Assembly (NCBI GenBank): GCA_010015675.1
Contig: ML976986.1
Location: forward strand, 1,047,455-1,111,454
Source of the DNA: Byssothecium circinans
Lineage: Eukaryota; Ascomycota; Dothideomycetes; Pleosporales; Massarinaceae
Length of the DNA: 64,000 bases
Direction: 5' to 3'
Part shown: piece after piece, positions 1-11,222 of the stretch
How positions within the stretch are numbered: the stretch's first letter is position 1
How the letters are laid out: every line of letters starts with the position of its first letter
Program-made: the position numbers and the translations under genes
The notes under the pieces: generated by a model
Database searches by the model: none
The model's input: the letters and a program-made list of their open reading frames with translations, nothing else
Told to the model about the DNA's origin: nothing

Positions 1-150
1 AAACACTCAATTAAACTAATTAGATCAAGTTTACAATCAATCGTTCGAGCTGGTCTTGATTTGATTGCAAAACATTACGCAGCCGATTGTTTTGATTGAA
101 TTGCAATTTTGCAATCAATCAATCAATTTGAATCAATCGGATTGATTGTT
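1..150. repeat. AT-rich ATTGATT/CAATCAA inverted-repeat patch
   Basis: This stretch is built from repeated ATTGATTG and CAATCAAT words in both orientations. Around 93-120 the arms gattgaattgcaa and ttgcaatcaatc can pair as an imperfect hairpin. Four-base-period CAAT runs occur at 111-126. It does not resemble a coding sequence and no transposase lies next to it inside the window, so its origin (simple repeat or end of a mobile element to the left) cannot be decided. Confidence 0.6.
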
Positions 151-418
151 GGCATGTCTGTTGACGCCCATCATCGTAGCTGCATATCGAAGACGGAGGG
201 CGTTCTTCAGAAAGCCGCGATTCGGCCAGTGATGATGCGTCAGACATATACTCGTCATCTTCAGTTCTAGATTGCATATTGTCTGTCGCAATTCCGGGGT
301 CAGATGCACGGCTCGAGGTAGTGGTTGTTAATGGGACAGCAGGGAGGGTGCTCACCTTTCGACAGTGTCGTGTTAGGAAACCTAATAGTGGATAACGGGG
401 CCAAATGTTAAGAGCAGG
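119..418 (-). CDS. Possible terminal exon of an unidentified gene
   Basis: The minus strand is open from 418 to a stop at 119. It encodes a Ser/Asp/Glu-rich stretch that looks like a disordered fungal protein tail. A CTAAC branch-like sequence followed by AAAG lies near 355-376, so the exon may begin there. No ATG marks a clear start, and a link to the coding-like stretch at 744-1094 is conceivable but unproven. No family is recognised. Treat it as a hint of coding, not a gene model. Confidence 0.22.
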   Translation of the reverse strand, partial: PALNIWPRYPLLGFLTRHCRKVSTLPAVPLTTTTSSRASDPGIATDNMQSRTEDDEYMSDASSLAESRLSEERPPSSICSYDDGRQQTCQQSIRLIQID

Positions 419-743
419 TTACTGCAATGCAGCAAAGAGTGGTCAGTCCGTGAAGGTTTGATTGCAAAAATAGGGCGAAAGAAACAGCGAACTTTATTCA
501 TGTTATCCTGTACTCAGCCTCGTTACCCTCCGAACCAACAGTTACACTAAATTCATGGATGTGACATGATGTGAAGGCACCAGGCAACCGAATTTGTCTG
601 GTGTGGAAGATAGAAGTACACAGCATATATTACATGCGACCCTACCCTGCCACTTTCGTTACACCAATCAGCGCGCTCCACGGAGTCTACTCTCAAGGCC
701 CAAGCCTTGCCATGTACCGAATCATATACCGGCGGTGACAAAT

Positions 744-1094
744 TTAGGGTTTTTTGTTCTCACCGCCTCCTACTCCATGAAATGTAGCACCAACTTGATC
801 AATGGTGTGGAAAGGCTGGTCACGCATACTCTCCTCCTTCCATCGCTGCATCGTCCAGGTCTCGTCATTACTGACAGAAAGACGACCGTCCAAACCATTG
901 GTAACTTTCATGCCAATCCAGCTGCGTTCAATCTTTTCGTATTTGCCATGGACGGGTGGGGCGGGTTTGGGCTGTGAAGCGTCAGCCTCGTCGATTATCA
1001 CCCGCCACAACACGTAAAGGGAACGAGAAGAACGAACATCATTAATGTGTGGCACATTGACAGTGGCAGTGCTAGTGGCTGCGTCCTTGTCCAT
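744..1094 (-). CDS. Small hypothetical protein
   Basis: A 116-codon minus-strand frame opens with ATG at 1094. Its middle and end (from about residue 42) have a protein-like composition with several Trp and charged residues. Two splice-like signals suggest the true structure may differ: a CTGACG...CACAG acceptor near residue 41 and a GTGAGA donor shortly before the stop, which would make this an internal exon of a longer minus-strand gene. Splice-like sites upstream (GTATAAAT donor near 1243, TTCTTAG acceptor near 1162) would fit a leader intron. No domain is recognised. Confidence 0.33.
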   Translation of the reverse strand: MDKDAATSTATVNVPHINDVRSSRSLYVLWRVIIDEADASQPKPAPPVHGKYEKIERSWIGMKVTNGLDGRLSVSNDETWTMQRWKEESMRDQPFHTIDQVGATFHGVGGGENKKP

Positions 1095-1927
1095 TCTAGC
1101 AAGGCTTGGTCCGTGATTGTATCGTGACGGTAGATGGTGGGGGGTGAAGTAGACGACCTTTCTAAGAAGAAAGGGAGGAAATTGTGAGGACTGCTGTGAT
1201 ATCGAAATTTAAAATCATGAAGAAGACTGAACGAGGAATTTATACCTGTCTGGAGCCTTTCACTCCATGGAATTCTGTGCAAGAGCCTGGAGATTTCCTC
1301 AACTGTACCTTTGTGTTTGGCATACATACATCTCAGCGGCAAACGCCTGAACCTGAAGTACTTTGTTGTCCTTCTGTATGCTCAAACTTCGAGTGGCTGC
1401 CTTGTTCAATATTTACAGCAGTTTTTGAAGGCATACATCCAATAATCAGTTTCCTCTTGGTGGAACCGTATGCCATTTGGTACGTTTTCGTACTTTTGTT
1501 GCAGCAGACTGTGTGCAAGTGTCGTAACGAGGCTGGCCGCCTATATGGTGCGCAGCACAAAAGACCCGAAAACTGTACCTTTGATGAGAGTGGAACGTAC
1601 TTTGGTTCGAAACCTTTGCGTCCCTTTGCGACGGCACAGGTCTGCGGGGTCATGCAAGAGCATGCGGGAGCGTGGTCACCGGTGCGCTACGCGTATGACC
1701 GAGAAACGCATCCCATCGTTCCACTGAGCGGCTCAGAACCTTGCGGGTAAAGGGCCTTTTGAGCCCTTTGGCGAACCTTTGTTCGCAAGGCAGATTTTTG
1801 TTGGCGACGTCTACTGTGATACGGTGAGACTTACGAGCATATAAGCTTCGCCGGGACCTTCTTGTTCTTGTTCTTTCTCTATTGTCATATTCTCCGAGAC
1901 TGATTCTTTCTCAGGTTTTTCCTCTCG

Positions 1928-3720
1928 ATGGATCAACCACCATATCATTGGGGTAATATGCTCCCCAGTCCCATTATATATCACGCAGAGCCGGACGGAA
2001 GCCCATCGCACCAAGAATCAGCTCAACCAATTACCAACCCAGAAGCTTCCGGGTCTCCAAGTTTCCAGCACCAAGTGTCTTCCGGACAGGATGCAATGGA
2101 AGTTGACACAGAGCGGAGGGCGAGTGAAGCACTCACAGCGCACGTGCCAAACGCCCCACAAACGGCCACTACCCGGCGCAGGTATCGTGACCAGGACTGG
2201 GAACAGCACAAAGATCTCCTATATCGACTGTATATGGATGATCGTAACAGTTTGTCTGATGTGAAGAAAGTCATGCAGGAAGAGCATAACTTCAGTCCCA
2301 CGTAAGTCAAATACAGTGATATTGGACGTTACTAACACCAGACAGACAAAAGCAATACAAAGATAAGTTCAGGTCGTGGAAGTGGGCCAAACACCTTCCG
2401 GGAGACGTTGCGCAGTGGATGGTCGAGAGATCAGACCAGAGGAGGACCCAAGGGGGGAAAGATACCATCTTCACCTTCAAGGGCCAGTCGTGGTCGAGAG
2501 ATCAGGCTCAGAATAGCGCGCAACGCACGCGTAAGGCGATTAGTAAGTTGTCGACTATGCCAAAGCTGTATGCATGTTGCTGATGAGCTGTAGTTGTCGA
2601 CACGCCTTCGGACATGGACTGGCGAACGCCGAGGGACGCGGAAGACCATGCTTCGCCCAATTTACGTCCGTCGTTGATCGGAATCCAAGAACAAGAGATG
2701 GATGTCATTGAGGAGCGAACCATTTCCAGACAGACCCTTCCTCTGTCTTGGAACGGGAAAACTCGAACAAACTTGATCCAAATCCTCAACATGGCCAGGG
2801 AGTCACATCGCAAGCGGGATTTTGATAATGCGGAAGCCAAGTTTTGCGAAGCTCTAGAAGGCCATCGCCATCTTCTAAGTCCTACCCATGAGGAAACGGT
2901 GAAGATCGCGTATGAATTGGCGAACTTCTATGCCTCGCAAGACCGGATGATGGACGCGAACCGCACGCTTGAAAGTGTCAGCGAGGACTTTATCGAGCGC
3001 TGGGGTATGAGTCACAAAAAGACCCTACAGCACGGAATAGACATGGTCGATTTGCTCAAGAGCTGGGGTCGAGAGGAAGATGCTCTGGCTCTCCTTGCAC
3101 ATGCACACGACGCCGTCGCACTAACACAAGATGAGCGACAGACTCGAACAAGAAGCAACGGTCGTCAACAAGTTCGTGCACATTCACCCGCCAGTCAACT
3201 ACAGAACGTCGTCGATGACATTGCAAGCAGCCCCAGTTCTGCGAGAATCGACCATGGCATCAGTACGGCACGTACCTACGCAGCGAACATGGGGAGTGGT
3301 GTGGAGAAATTGTTGAAGAGCATCGAAGGGGTCTGCGTTCGTGATCGGAAGACTTATGCAGTGCAGAGTTTGCAGGCTAGAGCCGAGCTTCTGAAGATGT
3401 ACAACAACGAGAACACTTCGCGCGAGCATGCAGACGCTTACAGCGGCGCCACAGTTCTTCTTGAAGCGGTCTGGGATGCCTTTTCTTGGGAGAAGGAGAA
3501 AATACGTAGTCTGGATGTCATAGAGGCATCCCTGGAGCTTGCAAGTGGACTTCTGAAGGGTGGTAGTCGATCTGCGGGGTGGTTATTTCGCAGGATCGAT
3601 GAGCAGGCCGCTATAGTGTTCGGATGGAATGATGAACGCACCATATGGACCCTCATCTCCATCGGGTTGGTCCACCAAAACTTCCAAGGTTGGGCCGCCG
3701 CCACACCGTGGTTTGAATAG
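1928..3720 (+). CDS. Clr5-domain protein with TPR-like C-terminal region
   Basis: Three exons, 1928-2301, 2346-2542 and 2594-3720, give 565 residues before TAG. Introns are 44 and 51 bases with GTAAGT donors. Residues about 85-140 form a Clr5 domain, an N-terminal domain of fungal proteins named after fission yeast Clr5: a WxxHKxLLYxLYMDD-like start, then the QYKDKFRSWKWAK helix, which is restored only by splicing at 2345/2346. Residues about 255-330 look like tetratricopeptide helices (FDNAEAKF, HEETVKIAYELANFY). The frame continues beyond the TAG at 3718-3720 for 57 further codons of the same character, ending at TGA 3892-3894, so this copy appears truncated. It converges with the oxygenase gene at 4847-7732. 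A nuclear regulatory role is only an inference from the family. Confidence 0.8.
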
Positions 3721-3894
3721 GCATTGGCTGCTGCTCTTTCGGCATATGATGAAAACGATGGAGTGGTACGATCATTGGAAGCTGCAAGGGACAATGAGCA
3801 TTTTTCGTATGTGACGGATGAGGGTAGGCCTTTCAAGACAGTCTTCGGTGTCAACGGTCTTACGTTTCGACCTAGGAGGCTCCACTTAGAGTGA
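3721..3894 (+). pseudogene. Cut-off 3' coding remnant of the Clr5/TPR gene
   Basis: Directly after the in-frame TAG at 3718-3720 the same frame stays open for 57 codons. It encodes a helix (ALAAALSAYDENDG), then a segment containing DEGRPFKT and FGVNGLTFRPRRLHLE, and ends at TGA 3892-3894. The residues just before the stop (WAAATPWFE) lead naturally into this helix as a TPR, so the block looks like the original C-terminus. The missing residue would be Gln if the codon was CAG. Confidence 0.65.
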
Positions 3895-3971
3895 TAACGA
3901 TGTGGCTAGACCTTAATGGCCAAGGAGGCTGCAGTTGGAGTGATCACGATGTGGATAGTCTTTAACGGCCT
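3874..3971 (+). repeat. 49-base imperfect tandem duplication over the Clr5 gene end
   Basis: Two adjacent copies start at 3874 and 3923, each beginning aggaggct and ending in a variant of ggcc. They differ at about ten positions, with both transitions and transversions. The first copy contains the final codons and the TGA stop of the Clr5 frame; the second lies wholly in the 3' flank. Confidence 0.75.
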
Positions 3972-4846
3972 GTGTTTTAGGTTCTTTCTTTCTTTTCGTT
4001 TTGGGCCGCAATGAAGTCAGTCGATACTTTAACGTAATTTGTTCAAACCAGACCCCGCAATGCTCAGCTAAATCTCCTAATAGATATATTTTAGGCGTGT
4101 AGAAGCCCATCTCACTTTTTATAAAGCTCCCTCTGCACTGTTCGTCTATCGAAGACTAGTTGGGAGGGAAAAGGAAGCCCAAAGACTGTAAGGCTATGCA
4201 CGTGCTTGCCATCGGCATGTAAGATTGATTTCTAGCCCCTAATTAGCTTATGTAGCTTAATAAAAAGAGGCCACGCGAGGGGAATCTGCAGTATCCGGAG
4301 AGGATGTGAAACCAACAGGTGTACAAGAAGAAGTGTATTGATCTGCCTAGGTATGTTGGTGGAGCGAGACACTGAGATGATGGCCCTAGAGCGCCAAGCA
4401 CGCTAGCCCATATGAGGCGTAGCCTCATCCCCAACTATAGCAGAATCTGTCTTACATGCTGGTGGTAGGCAACGCTTTATATTACCCCTGTGCTGGCCCC
4501 AACCGACCGTAGCTAATTCCTGTAACTGGACCTGCAAAGAGGTTATCTGACGAGAGCCGGATCGGAGGCCACGAAGGGCCGGACCAGAGTCATCAGCCAC
4601 GAGCTGTAAGAGAGCAGGATGGTGACCGCCATAGCCAGTCCGAGTGATGACATTAAGCCGTTCCGCTTTGCATCGTAGCTCTGTCCTTCTCCACAGTTGG
4701 TGCAATCTGGTGCGTATACTATATATTTAAGACCCCTTTTTGGTTTCGCTGGTGGGCCGTCTTTTTTTTTAAGGGCGGTTAATGAGACTGTCGCAGATTT
4801 CCGTCGGTCAGCGCCGTGCATGTGGCCTCTTCGTCCTGAGTTTGGT
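3972..4846. other. Intergenic, no gene seen
   Basis: This lies between two convergent genes, so it should hold both 3' untranslated regions and terminators. It contains AT-rich stretches, for example around 4070-4130 and 4230-4265, but no coding-like frame with splice support and no repeat of note was found. Confidence 0.5.
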
Positions 4847-7732
4847 TTAGCAGCCCTTGCGCTTCTTTTCCGATCCTCCCATGAACTCATTGGCTGCTCG
4901 TTTCCCTCCCAGTGCTGTCAGAGAAGGGTCTTTCGAGACTTCTGAGACCAAAGGCTCCAGTAGAATGAGGTCCCGATAGCACTGATCGCCAAGCAGACTT
5001 CTCATGAATTCTCCCTTCAGCCTTTCAAGAGCTGTCTTCAACCGCTGGACTGCTGAGTCGTACGCGTCGAGCTCCTTCGTAAATTCTGTGACAACCTTCT
5101 CCACAGTCAACGAGTGGCTCTTTCCGTCATCAAGCAAGGTTTTTTTGAGCCGAAAGAGCGGATGATCGGTCAGAAGAGATTCAACGTGCGTTAGTCTGGA
5201 GCCGGCTGCTGTGAACCGCCAGACTTTTTGATCCTCCGATGTCACGAAACGGGCTATTGAATCGCAGTCGACACACTCCGTCAACACGCACCGAGACAGG
5301 CTAGGAACTGAACCAGGGAGCTTCCTTGGGCGTTTCGGAAGTTTTGCATGAAGACCATGCCGAATGATAAGCTCGAAAATGCTCCTCACAGACGGGGATG
5401 CAGATATCTTGTGCTTTTCGAGCATCAACGCTAATGGGTGGAGGAAACAGTAGACCGGTCCTTTTTCAGTCATCTTGGAGATATCCCACGACGGCAGCGT
5501 CGCCGCCAAGCCATCGTACGTTGCCTCTAGCAGCTTGAGCGCGTGTTCACCGGCGCCAAGAGTGACACCATGATCCAGAAAGGCCACAAACTTTTCACAA
5601 GGCCCGACGGTGACAACGGTGTAGCTTCTGTCAGGGTCTTGATGCATGTCGGGCTCGTGGAGCAAGAGCTTATTGCTGGCATGGTCGAACAGGTAGTCAA
5701 AGGCCACCCGGGCCAAGGAAGAAAACTGCTCTTCTCGCTTTCCCTGACATATTGTGATGGAGAACTGGTAAAGCAAATCACGCTCGCCTCGAGAAGATAA
5801 TGCTGGAAGTAGCCTAATCGAGCATCACAATTAGCGATTGCACATTACTCTCGTTCATGTACCAAAACATGTGCTTACGTAGTTGTGACCCAGTCGGAGT
5901 CCGCATAACGCAACTCAACGCTCCTGATGAGGAATGGATGATGCTCGCGGCAAATAGCAGGTGTGGAATCAAACTTTCGATCCAACCTCGTTTGGGCCCA
6001 CTGCTTGAATGAAGCTTGTAGGTGGATCGAGACGAGATAGTCCGGTACATGTTCGAGAATGAATAGCCACGATTCAAGTGAACAAGATTTTTCCAGATCC
6101 CCATACCTTTCAACGAGTTAGTCATTCGTTCGGAGCCTAGGCGCGATGGAGAACTTACCATGCCTCCCACCCTATGCTATTGGGTTTGTTTTCGTACTTT
6201 TTCTCGATGTGAACACATATAGTTTTGAGAACAATCACCCGAGCGTTAAAGTTGCCTGTGGCGAACCTCAAGGCGGATCGGTACAGTTCCCTGTCATCCA
6301 GTTCCACTGCCCAGTGCGTAACAATTCGTGCTGTGTCCACCTTCCCAGACACGACGGCTTTTCCAAAAAGAGCAATGGCTGCTGCTTTGGTGGCTGTGTT
6401 TAGATGAGTTTCAAGATCTCTGCTGACCATGGAGACCATATTGTCCAACGCTTTGTCGTAGCCGTAATTCCATAGCACGAACCGAGCTAGATATCTCTTC
6501 GTGACGAGCATCGCAACCTGGAGAAAATAGAGTCAGCTTAATCTAGAAGATGGCTTGAGGCCAGCTTCAAAATGGTCACATACAGTGTCATGGTAGCGGA
6601 AACATGGTGGGGCGTCCTCGTTGCCCGTGTATTCTGCCTCGTCCTCGCTGTCAGGCCATCGCTCGGAGTGGTTCAAAATCTCCGTTGGATTCACCTCAAA
6701 GTTGGATCCGATTTCCTCGCCGTACGAGGAGTATACGGTATTGAGAGAATAGCAGGTTTCTCGGTAATCAGAAAAGTCGTATTCGTCACCGGTCTCAGTG
6801 CGCGTGATGTGTCCCAGGAGGAGGAACACACCGCTGTCGGAGCAAGTATCGTGGAGGAACTCACACACTGCCCGATCGCGGCCCTTCATGTTGGTGAGCG
6901 ACAAACTCGATGGTGTGTACTGATGGTCGAGAATATAGTAAATTACGTAAGCGAGAGGCGCTTGAGCCGTCCAGTCGAGAAGAGTCGACCGCAAAGCTTG
7001 CGACTGCTGATGGAAGAACTCTGCCGACTGCCTGAGATGCCCGGATTGGACTAGATTGTACGTGAGTACCAGCCGGTATCCTTTCGTAAGCTTTGCAACC
7101 TCGTGCGTCACGTCGGAGAACCAGGCCAGGGCCGTGATATCCCAGGCGGAGAAAGGCGCTGTTGCAAACGTTCGCTCCTCAGACCTGAAGGAAAGGAGGA
7201 CGTCGCCTCCCTCGTGCTGCGAAGGGAGACAGACAACGAGAGTCCCCACCATGCCCGCCACCTTCTCAGAGTCCTTGTGGCGCTTGAAGAAGGATCCCTC
7301 TTCATACAACAATAGTTTGTGGAGGTGGGCCGTAACGTCCAGTAGGCCGAGCCCGCTGGCGGCGCGCTGGAGGATTTCGGAGAAGCATGACTTCCAGGCT
7401 GGGTTTGCCAGGCAAAACTGGGTGGAGTCTAGCTCCCAGGTATTGCGCACGGAGGTGTCGACGACTGTCCGGTCGCCCTTGCCAAAGGGAGCTTGTCGAC
7501 AAGTAGCCTTGATGGCTTCGGCGTCGCGATGGGTGAGAGGCAGGGGGATGGTATGATCGCCGCTAATTTATAATCCTGGATTGGCGAATGTGTCCTGACG
7601 GCTGAAGACGGCGAAATCCCCGGCAGATCTGATGCCGTCCAGACATCCGAGGAGGCCGTGTCTCCAGGTGTCTTCAGGCTCGATTGATGCATCTGAGCTA
7701 GAGCCTGGGCTTGGGGACGGCTCTTCACTCAT
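4847..7732 (-). pseudogene. 2OG-Fe(II) oxygenase (prolyl-4-hydroxylase-like) with an early in-frame stop
   Basis: Exons 7732-6584, 6517-6159, 6106-5879 and 5813-4847 join in frame into 901 codons. Introns are 66, 52 and 65 bases with GTATGT, GTAAGT and GTAAGC donors. The 2-oxoglutarate/iron facial triad is visible: HxD at about residues 152/154 (RHKDSEK), the distal His at about 210 (THEV) and the 2OG-binding Arg at about 220 (KGYRLVLTYN). The remaining ~600 residues are helical and unrecognised, ending in a basic KKRKGC tail. Codon 55 (bases 7570-7568) is TAA, with clean coding on both sides in the same frame. The next in-frame ATG lies beyond the HxD motif, so reinitiation there would lose the active site. 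No plausible intron removes the TAA. Either this is a recent pseudogene or there is a base error. The start ATG at 7732 was chosen because the 54 codons before the stop read as a matching N-terminus. Confidence 0.75.
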
Positions 7733-7984
7733 TTTTGCTGTGTCTGTATGGAGGCTTAGTGTGTCAGTCTTGGTCGGGAGGGAACACAGCGGCCGGCCAA
7801 GGCAGCACGGAATTTACCGCCAAAGCTTAGTCAGCATCCACGCAGGGCGCCGGAACGGAAAATTACGAACTCCGACTAACCACACAGCGAGGACCTAAGC
7901 AAACTGAGGCAAGAATGAGCTAACAAGGAGCGGCAATAATAGACATGTGGACTTCAGCATGTGCGGGAGTTTTTCGGAATTCCA

Positions 7985-8145
7985 CAAGTAGAAGGAGCTG
8001 AGTAGAAAGGAGGAGAGAGGAGAGAATGGGAAGCTAGAGAAGGTGGAGCAGGGAGGGGGTAGGCGCAGAAGACGGGAGCGGAGGAGGGGAGTAGAGGAGG
8101 AAAGCAGAAGAAGGGAGCAGAGGATGAGAGCATGTCGCTGTGAAG
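7985..8145 (+). repeat. Purine-rich (GA) tract
   Basis: The plus strand here is almost entirely A and G, in runs such as gaggagagaggagaga and gaggaggggagtagagg. It lies upstream of the oxygenase start at 7732 and downstream of the transporter stop at 8510. Such mirror-like purine tracts can adopt H-DNA, but no function is shown by the sequence. The rest of 7733-8509 shows no convincing gene. Confidence 0.6.
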
Positions 8146-8509
8146 TGCTCGAGGGCGAGGCAAAACAACACAACTCACTTATACTCACCACTCCACCGAC
8201 GCAGAGAAGCTGGGGGAATGTTCAACTGCGGCCATACTCCCTCCACCGATATGGCAGCCGACAATTCCTGCAAGGCAGAATGAAGTCGAGTAAGGCAGAC
8301 TGTTCCCCTACCGTGGAGATGGCTGCAGGTCATTGAAAGCGGGAGGCCTCTGCTAAAGTCGGTGATGGCAAGTGGGCTACACTACGCACGTTCAAGGACC
8401 AGATCGATTCTTCTGAATGAGTCACCGGAGCTTTGTTGGAGAGCTTGTCCTGTGTGCGGCCGAGGTGCTCTGACCACCAAGAGGAACTTCCGGGACCATC
8501 CAAGCCCTT

Positions 8510-10259
8510 CTAAAACATATACCTAAAATTCGGATTCTCCCTGTCCGTCAAATCATCAAAAGCATGCACCAAACCCTCATCTTTCGCCTCTGCTACCTCT
8601 GCCTGCAACCTCTCCTTCTTCGCATTCCTCGCCCTCAAATTCCACCTCAAAAACACAATCACCAGCACCAACAACACATAACACCCCATATGCGTCGCAA
8701 ATGCGATAAAGTACCGCGGCTTATCCCTGTCAAGGAAGACCTGCGGGCCGATGGAGTTCCCAACGCACCACGCGACGAAGTTCATAGCCACGACGGTGGA
8801 CTTTTTGGTCTGCCCGGCGACGTTGCGCGAGAGGAGGGACATGGAGAGGGTTTGCGCGGCCCAGAAGGAGAGCACCATGTAGTAGGAGATGAGGAGGCCG
8901 ACTTGGGTGGCTTTGTCGTGGAGTCGGACGGTCATGAGGACGATTGTGCCGACGAAGGAGCTGTGGATTGTCAGGGATATTGTTGTAACGAGATAGGGGG
9001 GAGGACGTACGGGATGACGTAGAGAAGCATGACAAGTAGAGTCTGATTCGTCTTTTGCACCATCCAGGTCGAAGTGATCAGAGTTCCCATGACGACAACA
9101 CCGAGCACCATTGCTAAGAGCTGTGTCTCGAGCACGCTGAACTTGAAGCCGTTGATGATGATGTTGGCAAAGCCACCGAGCCCGGAAGTCGGGAGCGTAG
9201 TGCAGATAGCCACGAGGCAGTAGCACCAGGATTGCGGATCGAGAAAAGCTTCGACCATCTGGTAGCGACGGAAATTCTTGTTTTGGAGACCGGTTTGGTT
9301 GGAGCGGACACGCTCTACCATGAGCTTCTTGTCCTCTTCCGAGAAACATTTTGCGCGCATAGGACTGTCTATTCAGGAGTTAGATGTATTTGATGTCGAC
9401 TTGGTGGGAGAAAGTCTTACCAGGAAGCCACCAGATGACAAAGGCACCCCAGACGAAAGATAAGATACCATAAGCCATGAAGATAGCCTGCCACGATCGG
9501 ATGGGCGAGGGCGGGCTCTTGATCAAACTGAAGCAGTAGGCCAACAGACCACCAACGATCTGCTGGGCTCCGTTCATCATGTACCACCACGTGACGACCT
9601 TGGCCTGCTCTTCTCGCTTGTACCACATGGAGGAGAGGATCAGGAATGTCGGTTGGCAGACAGCTTCAAAGATACCGAGGAAGGTTCGCACCGCGAGCAG
9701 GGACGGGAAGTTCCAGCACACAGAATGCAAGGCCAATGTTAGAGACCACAGCATGATGTTGATTCCGAGATACTTGGCGATTGGGACGCGTTGGATGATC
9801 CAGTTAGTTGGAAATTCGACGATGAGAACGGCGATGTAGATACAGGTGGTGAGCCATGCAAACTATGGGTTGTCAGTAATGCTCCCATCCAGAAAATTAT
9901 GTGTCACGTACTTTGCTGTTTTGCAATAAAACTGGAATGTCCTTTCGAAGACCCATGATACTGGCGAAAGACATGGTGCCTTTGTCAAGAGCCTGGAGAA
10001 AGTAGGTAAAGACCATGATGGGAAGGACTCTTTGATCAATCAATCTCTTCAACCTCTTGTTCTCCTCCTCTGAAATCTCAACAGCGACAGCGTTCGCATA
10101 CTTTGAAACTTCATTGTCGATACGGTCGTAGTTCATATGGTCGCCCTTCTCGTCAGTCGCAGAAACGACGCGTTCGACCTGAGCGCCATCGACTTTCCCC
10201 GCATCACGATGGACGACTTCAGGAGCGGTCTCAACCGCATCAACACTGGTCTTCGCCAT
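8510..10259 (-). CDS. MFS transporter, allantoate permease/anion:cation symporter type
   Basis: Four exons, 10259-9912, 9862-9421, 9368-9011 and 8960-8510, give 532 residues, with introns of 49 to 52 bases. A hydrophilic N-terminus of about 75 residues is followed by about twelve hydrophobic segments. Family-typical features are the LQALDKGTMSFAS segment in the first helix, the WYKREEQAK loop and WWLPDSP before the long central loop, which splicing at 9368/9421 creates. The family (Dal5/Tna1/Liz1-like) imports carboxylates, vitamins and sugar acids at the plasma membrane. The next gene, transcribed divergently, is a GH105 hydrolase that needs unsaturated uronic disaccharides inside the cell, so uptake of pectin-derived sugar acids is a reasonable inference; the substrate cannot be read from the sequence. 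Confidence 0.9.
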
Positions 10260-11222
10260 CTTGACTGCAATAAGCCAGAGAGAGACTGTTGAGGAAATGT
10301 GATGAAGGGCGTGAACAAAACCCCAGAACTCACGGCAGAGACTAGAGAAAAAGCACGGAGTGTGGAGGCCCGCATCTCTAAATACTCACGGATTCGCAAC
10401 TTACCCCGGCTCAACGGCCATGGTTACTGCTTCGAGGGGACACTTGCGGTCAGTCCGACCGGCAAAAGGCCTGTAGCTCACAAACTCACGCCCAGCCACC
10501 AGCCCTGTTATAAATCAATTCTTAATCACAACAAGACTTGTGGGGGGAAGCCCAGTCTTGGCCAATCACCGCCTTGGCAGGGGTTCGGATGAAAGGCGAC
10601 CGACGTAAGCAGCGCGCTTCATGTGCCAGAACCGTCTTCTTGGCTTTGCAAAAACATAGCGCCAAATAACGGCAGAGATGTCGTGTCTGGTGGAAAAAGT
10701 TCTCCCGGTAGCTTTCCCTAAGGATTGCGCCCCAGCGCGGCCCCAGAGGCGCGACCCCAGATGGACCGTGCTGTCGGTGTTTACTGGAACGAGAATGGGT
10801 GCAGACGGGGATGAGGCCATGTGCATTTCCTGGACATCGGTTCTGAGCGCATCTAGGTCATGGTGATGTTTAGAAGAAGGGTGAAGGGATTTCCCGACGG
10901 AAAGATTTCCAATCTTGGGAACATGTTGAGATTCCCCACGCGGCTCCACTTCGAACTTGAGACATCGGGGTAGAGTGTGACGACCGGCAGAATTGAACAG
11001 CGAGCCGAGGACGACAACAAACTGTTGACCCAGATTTTTTTTTTTGGGAATTGTGACATCGTGTTTTTAAACTTCCTCAGCTCATATCTCGAGTGTGGAA
11101 GAAAAAGATACAACATCCACCTTGATACGCGTCACTGACGAGAGCTTCTCTATTACCCCACCCTCAGCGAGACCATCCTACCCCACCACCAAAATACACC
11201 AAACTCCCCGCAACCCGCAAAA
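10260..11222. promoter_or_regulatory. Divergent promoter region between MFS transporter and GH105
   Basis: This 963-base stretch separates the starts of two divergently transcribed genes with related predicted roles, so it should hold both promoters. A poly-T run of about nine lies at 11036-11044. The last 100 bases before the GH105 ATG are rich in CCAC/CACC and A, a usual leader composition for these fungi. No specific activator site could be assigned with confidence. Confidence 0.4.

Noticed and set aside
1184..1750. A 188-codon plus-strand frame with many Cys
   Set aside because: Erratic composition and no splice or domain support. The opposite strand has splice-like signals at 1160-1250 that fit a minus-strand transcript better.
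7571..7732. Alternative idea that an intron removes the TAA at 7568-7570
   Set aside because: Only weak GTCTTC or GTCAGG donors and an AAATTAG acceptor are available, the intron would be under 50 bases and the clean coding on both sides would be lost.
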